In this document: in pieces, positions 20,894 to 25,314 of the stretch
Layout of the letters: each line of letters begins with the position of its first letter
Position numbering within the stretch: position 1 is the stretch's first letter
From: Glomus cerebriforme
Taxonomy: Eukaryota; Glomeromycota; Glomeromycetes; Glomerales; Glomeraceae
Direction of reading: 5' to 3'
Assembly: GCA_003550305.1 (NCBI GenBank)
Contig: QKYT01000115.1
Location: 4,815 to 30,128, forward strand
DNA: 25,314 nt
Program-made: the position numbers and the translations under genes
Notes under the pieces: model-generated
The model's input: only the letters and a program-made list of their open reading frames with translations
Told to the model about the DNA's origin: nothing
Database searches by the model: none

Positions 20894-22247
20894 TAATGAT
20901 CTATGTAATAAAGTAGCCTATAAACAAATAAAAACCATAGAAGAGGGTTTAAAACATCGTACACGGAATTAAGAAAAAAAATTTAAATGTCACATAAAAA
21001 AAATACAATTAATATAAAAAACTACGCGTAAAAATATAATAATTTTTTTTCTGTCTGTTGAATGTTATTTATTTCAATGAAAATCTCTGAAAAAAATTAT
21101 CTGATACTTTCTAATTTTTAAAAAGACTTGTCAATTTCTAAAGATAAATCTGCTTCATTATTATCTCCTAGCATTTCGCTTACAGAATTATTAATATTAA
21201 AAAAGGGGTTGTTTTTGTGTTATGATTTATTTTTTATTTATAGAAGAAAAGAGTATCCTATATTAAGTCCATTATCTTACTATACGTCTGTTTAACAGTT
21301 ATTTTGATTGACAAATTCAGGAATTTGATTATTTGATAGACGTTCCCCCGAAAAATCAACGCTACTATATTTAAACTAATTGAACCGTTCTTCCTAATAA
21401 CAAACCAATGTTCTTTTTGTTTATAAAGTTATTTTTGAAAGTAAATATTTAAGATAATTATAATTTTTTTCAATGGTTTCCACGGCGACATCATTAAGGT
21501 TCACAATTTCTTTTATCAAAATTCTTATATTCCATAATTCTGTAGGATTGAAAATTTTGTTTGAAAATCAAGTAAAATAAAATTAAAGAAATATCTAGTG
21601 TTAAAATTTGACATTTAAACAGAAAGAAATTAGATAATTATGATTCATTTTATTATATCTCTATCATAAGAATTATATAAAATTTACAGCACTAATTTTC
21701 CTATAACAGTCTTCACTAAAATGATAACAAAAATAATTGTCCTACTTCGTCAGAGATAAGGCAACAAGGATAGTTTTATAATATACTCAGGCTTTAAAAG
21801 ATCAACTTTGGATAGAAAAATTCTAATAATTAACTCGGATAAGCATTTAATGATGGCGATTTAAAAGTTTTCGAAACGCAATGTTTGAAAGATTTCGAAA
21901 ATTTTGTACTCCAGCACAATTTGTTAATGAACATGTGATCGTTCTTAATTCCAGCCGAAAACATCAATTTTGGCCAAAAATCAAATAAATCGAAAATTTT
22001 GGTTAGATCGAATTCTCACGGACCCCGTGACGAATAGCGTGACATTTTCAATATTTTTATTATACGCTTTAGCATTAAGTTTATTAAACACATAAATTTT
22101 GCTATTTCCCGCATATTTAAAAATTAAAAAAAAAAGTAAATAAATTTTCTAAGTTTTTTTCATTTAAAAAAATAAAATTATATTTATTTGTAACACAAAG
22201 TAATTAGGTAACGATACATTGCATTTAATAAACTCTGTGTCATAAAG
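20894..22247. other. Intergenic region upstream of the broken kinase-Sel1 gene
   Basis: Mostly AT-rich without genes. Two local items: a minus-strand coding-like fragment at 21118-21219 (listed separately) and a perfect small inverted repeat TCACGG / CCGTGA with a 3 nt spacer at 22016-22030. No clear TATA or other promoter element stands out ahead of 22248. Confidence 0.35.
21118..21219 (-). pseudogene. Orphan coding-like fragment, possible terminal exon relic
   Basis: The minus strand reads HKNNPFFNINNSVSEML then GDNNEADLSLEIDKSF and stop TAA (21118-21120): 33 codons with a balanced, protein-like composition, unlike the surrounding AT-rich noise. There is no ATG at the front and a stop lies just upstream. 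I see no convincing acceptor site or partner exons on this strand. It could be the last exon of a decayed gene. I do not recognise the family, and the call is tentative. Confidence 0.25.
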
Positions 22248-24350
22248 ATGATATCGTTAAAAGAGTGGATTGATATGAAAGTAGAAGATGGTAATATTGA
22301 TTATTTTGAATATAAAAACTTTAGTGATATAAAAAAAATTGGTGAGGGGGATCCGGGATTGTAAACAAAGCAAATTGGATTGATGGTGGAATTAAAGTTG
22401 CTTTGAAAGTTCTCTTAAATAATTCAATTGATGATAATCAAAAGGAAAAATGTCTTAGAGAGGTATTTCATTAAATATTAAATATTAAATATTTACAAAA
22501 AAAAATATATCCTTAAATATTATTTAATTATTATAATGAATAGCTCAAGCTTTTACGTCAAGTTAATCATCATCCTAATATTAATCGATTTCTTGGGGTT
22601 ACAAAAGGTTTGTAAATTTATCATAATATTAAATTTTATTTGATATTTATCCTACCTAACCATTATTGTTTATTATTTTTAAAATTATAGATCCGGTGCA
22701 TAATGATTATGTTTTTTATTGCAATATGCTAATCAAGGAAATTTGAGAAAATATTTGGAAATAAATTTTCCGTCGTTACATTGGGAAAACAAGATACAAA
22801 TGGCATCAGATATTACACATGGATTGAAATATTTGCATTCTAAACAAATAATTCACCGAGACTTGGTAATTCATTGCTAATTTATTTTATTATAACTAGT
22901 AATATTTATTTATTTTCGTTTTGTAGCATGCAAAAAATATATTAGTTAATAATGGTAATTTAATGATTACCGATTTGGGATTATCTAAACATTCAGCAGA
23001 AATTAAATCTGATTCCAGACTTTTAGGAATGCCTGGATACATTGAACCACAATGTTATATAAATCATAATTATAAACAAAATGAGAAATCAGATATCTAT
23101 AGTTTAGGTATATTATTTTGGGAGATTTCAACTGGAAAACCTCCCTTTTCTGAAATTTCTATATTAGGAATTATTGAGGGAATAAGAGAAAAACCAACTG
23201 AGAATACACCTTTTGAATATCAACAGCTTTATGAAAATTGCTGGAAGAATGAACCAAATCAAAGACCTGATATTGAAGAAGCCTGTAGGGTTTTAATGCA
23301 ATTGAAATCACAATTCAATAAAAACAATCACATTAAAGAAATAATACATAATTTTGGTGATTTTAAACATCAATAATTCAGATTCAACAATAAAAACTTC
23401 ATATAATGATAGTAATATTGAAAATTTAAATCTTCAAAATGGTAAGGTTGAACTTTAAAGTTTTAATTTACGTTTTTTTTTATTAATTAAACATTATTGA
23501 TTAATCATATTAATATTATTTAATTCAGATTCAAATTTAAATTATGAAAATTATGATAATATTAATATTTATTTAAACCCGGTTAGAAAAAATATAGTAA
23601 TACAGAATAGCTTAGGTAATGACATAGGAACAAATAAAAATGAAATAAAAGCACTTGAATGGTACTTAAAATCAGCTAAAAATAGGGATGCAAATCATGC
23701 AATAGCACGATATAATGTAAATAATTGTTATGAAAATGATAGGAACAGATAAAAGTGAAGCAAAAACATTTGATTGGTATTTAAAATCAGCTGAAAATGG
23801 AAATGCAATTGCTCAATACAATTTAGGTATTTATTATGAAGATGGGATAGGAATAGATGAAAATAAAACGAAAGCATTTGAATGGTACTTAAAATCAGCT
23901 GAAAATGGAAATGTCATGACACAAAATAATATAGGTGATTGTTATTTGAATGGCATAGGAACAAATAAAAATGAAATAAAGACATTTGAATGGTATTTAA
24001 AATCAGCTATTGCAGGATGTGATGAAGCACAATTTAATTTAGGTTGTTGTTATTTAAATGGCACAGGAACGGATAAAAATGAAATAAACGCATTTTGAAT
24101 GGTACTACAGATATAAACGAAACAAAAGCATTTAAATGGTATTTAAAATCAGCTGAAAATGGGAATGCAATGGCACAATGTAAATAGGTTATTGTTATGA
24201 AAATGGCATAGGAACGGATAAAGATGAAACAAAGGCATTTGAATGGTATTTAAGGAATAGGAACAGATAAAAATGAACTAGAGGCATGGGAATGGTATTT
24301 AAAATCAACTAAAAATAATAATACGTGAACTGGAATAAAGACATTTAAAT
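22248..24350 (+). pseudogene. Kinase-Sel1 repeat gene broken by frameshifts
   Basis: Exons visible: 22248-22461, 22544-22607, 22691-22865, 22927-23376 and onward, with GT-AG introns. The kinase domain is otherwise canonical: IGEG[G]SGIV glycine loop, VALK lysine, REL (alpha-C Glu), LRQVNHHPNINRFLGVTKDP, HRDLHAKNIL, DLG for DFG, GYIEP, SDIYSLGILFWE and a C-lobe ending near RPDIEEACRVL. One G is missing in the glycine-loop G run (22336-22340) and one T in the T run at 22712-22717; each shifts frame. After HNFGDFKHQ a stop (23374-23376) is followed in another frame by NSDSTIKTSYNDSN, an intron-like gap (GTAAGG to TTCAG), and Sel1 repeats in shifting frames. It was once a cytosolic kinase with a Sel1 scaffold tail. 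The homopolymer lesions alone could be sequencing errors, but the many tail lesions favour a real pseudogene. Confidence 0.8.
23627..24330 (+). repeat. Array of Sel1 (TPR-like) coding repeats, 108 bp unit
   Basis: The DNA word GGAACARATAAAAATGAA starts units at 23627, 23742, 23850, 23958 and 24066, with degraded copies at 24211 and 24260. Spacing is 108 bp (36 codons), except 115 between the first two. Each unit encodes a variant of GTDKNEIKAFEWYLKSAENGNxxAQxNLGxCYxNG, the alpha-alpha Sel1 hairpin used for protein-protein contacts. One frame is open across 23730-24098. A deletion then fuses two units near 24098-24100, and a missing base near 24183 and an internal loss near 24254 break the rest. 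It forms the C-terminal part of the kinase-Sel1 pseudogene. Confidence 0.9.
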
Positions 24351-25314
24351 GACTTTGAGTTTCTTTACCTAGCCATCACAGGATAATCAATTAGATGTAA
24401 TTAAAATCATAATGAATGTCAAATTAGTCAACTAAGTAATTTGGAATCTTGCGACGCTCAGAAGGTATTCAATAATGAGTAAACAATTTATCGACATGTG
24501 GTATAGATATGAAGATAGAGGATTTGTGTTTTTAAAGTTGTATTTTAATAGCCAATAATAATTTCAATTATTTATGTCTATAAATGGTGACGAGTTTATC
24601 ATGATAAAACCAGAAAAGGACTTGCTTTTTTGATATATATTATAATTGCCAGATTAAACTTGAAAAAAAACCAGAAAAGCATCCAATATTAGATATTATT
24701 TAAATGATATCATTGTAAGGGGATAATAAATAGCGATTTTAATGAATTTTTTTTTGGTCTATATCAACATTAAATATTTTATTTTGCAATATTAAAATAG
24801 TAACTTAATGTCTTAAAATTATTTATAAATGTACATAATCTTTTTATTTGCAATAAAAGAAAATTTCTTCCAAACTATGTGTACAGATCACGTGTAATCT
24901 GGCGAGCATCAGAATTTGTTTGTTATTTTCTCATAAACTAAGAATGCATAAGGTAATGTAGGTAATTGTTTTGAATATGGAAGAAACAGAGAGAAATAAA
25001 ATAAAAAAATTTTTAACCTCCGGTTATCATATATATTTTTATCACCTGCTTTTACGTCATAGGTTAACATTTGATCACTGGAAGTGAATTTAGGATCACC
25101 CGTTATTAGGGTGTCACACTGACTAATTAAATCAAAAGTATATCAGAGATTTAATTAATTTTATATAGATCAAATTTTTTGTTGACTCTTCTTTTTTAAT
25201 TCATTTTACTATTAAAAAGTTCAAATATTCTAAAAGATTCACACAAACATTGTACTTATTTAACTTTTTTCTTTAAGTTGGAAACTATTCCTAAGAACCA
25301 TCGCAAAGTAATTA
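24351..25314. other. AT-rich 3' flank, no intact gene; possible tail relic at 24374-24480
   Basis: QDNQLDVIK, then after a frame slip NHNECQISQLSNLESCDAQKVFNNE and a stop (ending about 24481), looks coding-like and could be the end of the kinase-Sel1 gene. A small inverted repeat around CACGTG (CAGATCACGTGTAATCTG) lies at about 24884-24901. Nothing recognisable follows to the window end, apart from a GC-richer patch at about 25085-25125. Confidence 0.35.

Overview
The window looks like nuclear DNA of an arbuscular mycorrhizal fungus, probably Rhizophagus or a close relative (Glomeromycota). The base composition is extremely AT-rich. Genes carry many short GT-AG introns. Two protein families that are greatly expanded in these fungi are present: kinases with a Cys-rich N-terminal segment and the 'WIPY..F' lead-in, and kinases fused to Sel1 repeats. 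This assignment is inference from gene style, not from a database match.

Layout. 1-5200: gene-poor, low-complexity DNA with a 31-32 bp tandem array (570-716), a 113 bp tandem duplication (3663-3885) and three decayed protein-kinase fragments. 5600-7836: a decayed copy of the gene for translation initiation factor eIF5B (IF2 family), still with introns. Its P-loop (GHVGTGK / TKLLDK) is interrupted by about 980 bp that read as a degenerate intein with a LAGLIDADG-type homing endonuclease. This is the most notable item in the window. 9940-12318 (+): an apparently intact 10-exon divergent kinase gene (558 aa as modelled) with a zinc-ribbon-like N-terminus and a long acidic tail built from tiny exons. 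14043-18613 (-): an intact 7-exon gene for a full-length ABCB/MDR-type transporter (1342 aa, TMD-NBD-TMD-NBD). 18614-22247: a large intergenic region with a hAT-like MITE bounded by a perfect 8 bp target-site duplication (20306-20893) and a 94 bp foldback element flanked by TA (19477-19570). 22248 to about 24350 (+): a kinase-Sel1 gene broken by several frameshifts. The remainder is AT-rich DNA without recognisable genes.

The kinase and ABC genes converge on 12319-14042. The ABC gene and the broken kinase-Sel1 gene diverge from the transposon-bearing interval. The genes form no obvious pathway. The window mixes a few functional genes with TE remnants and relics of expanded families. Ambiguous bases at 134, 183 and 221, and frameshifts inside homopolymers, mean some lesions could be assembly errors.
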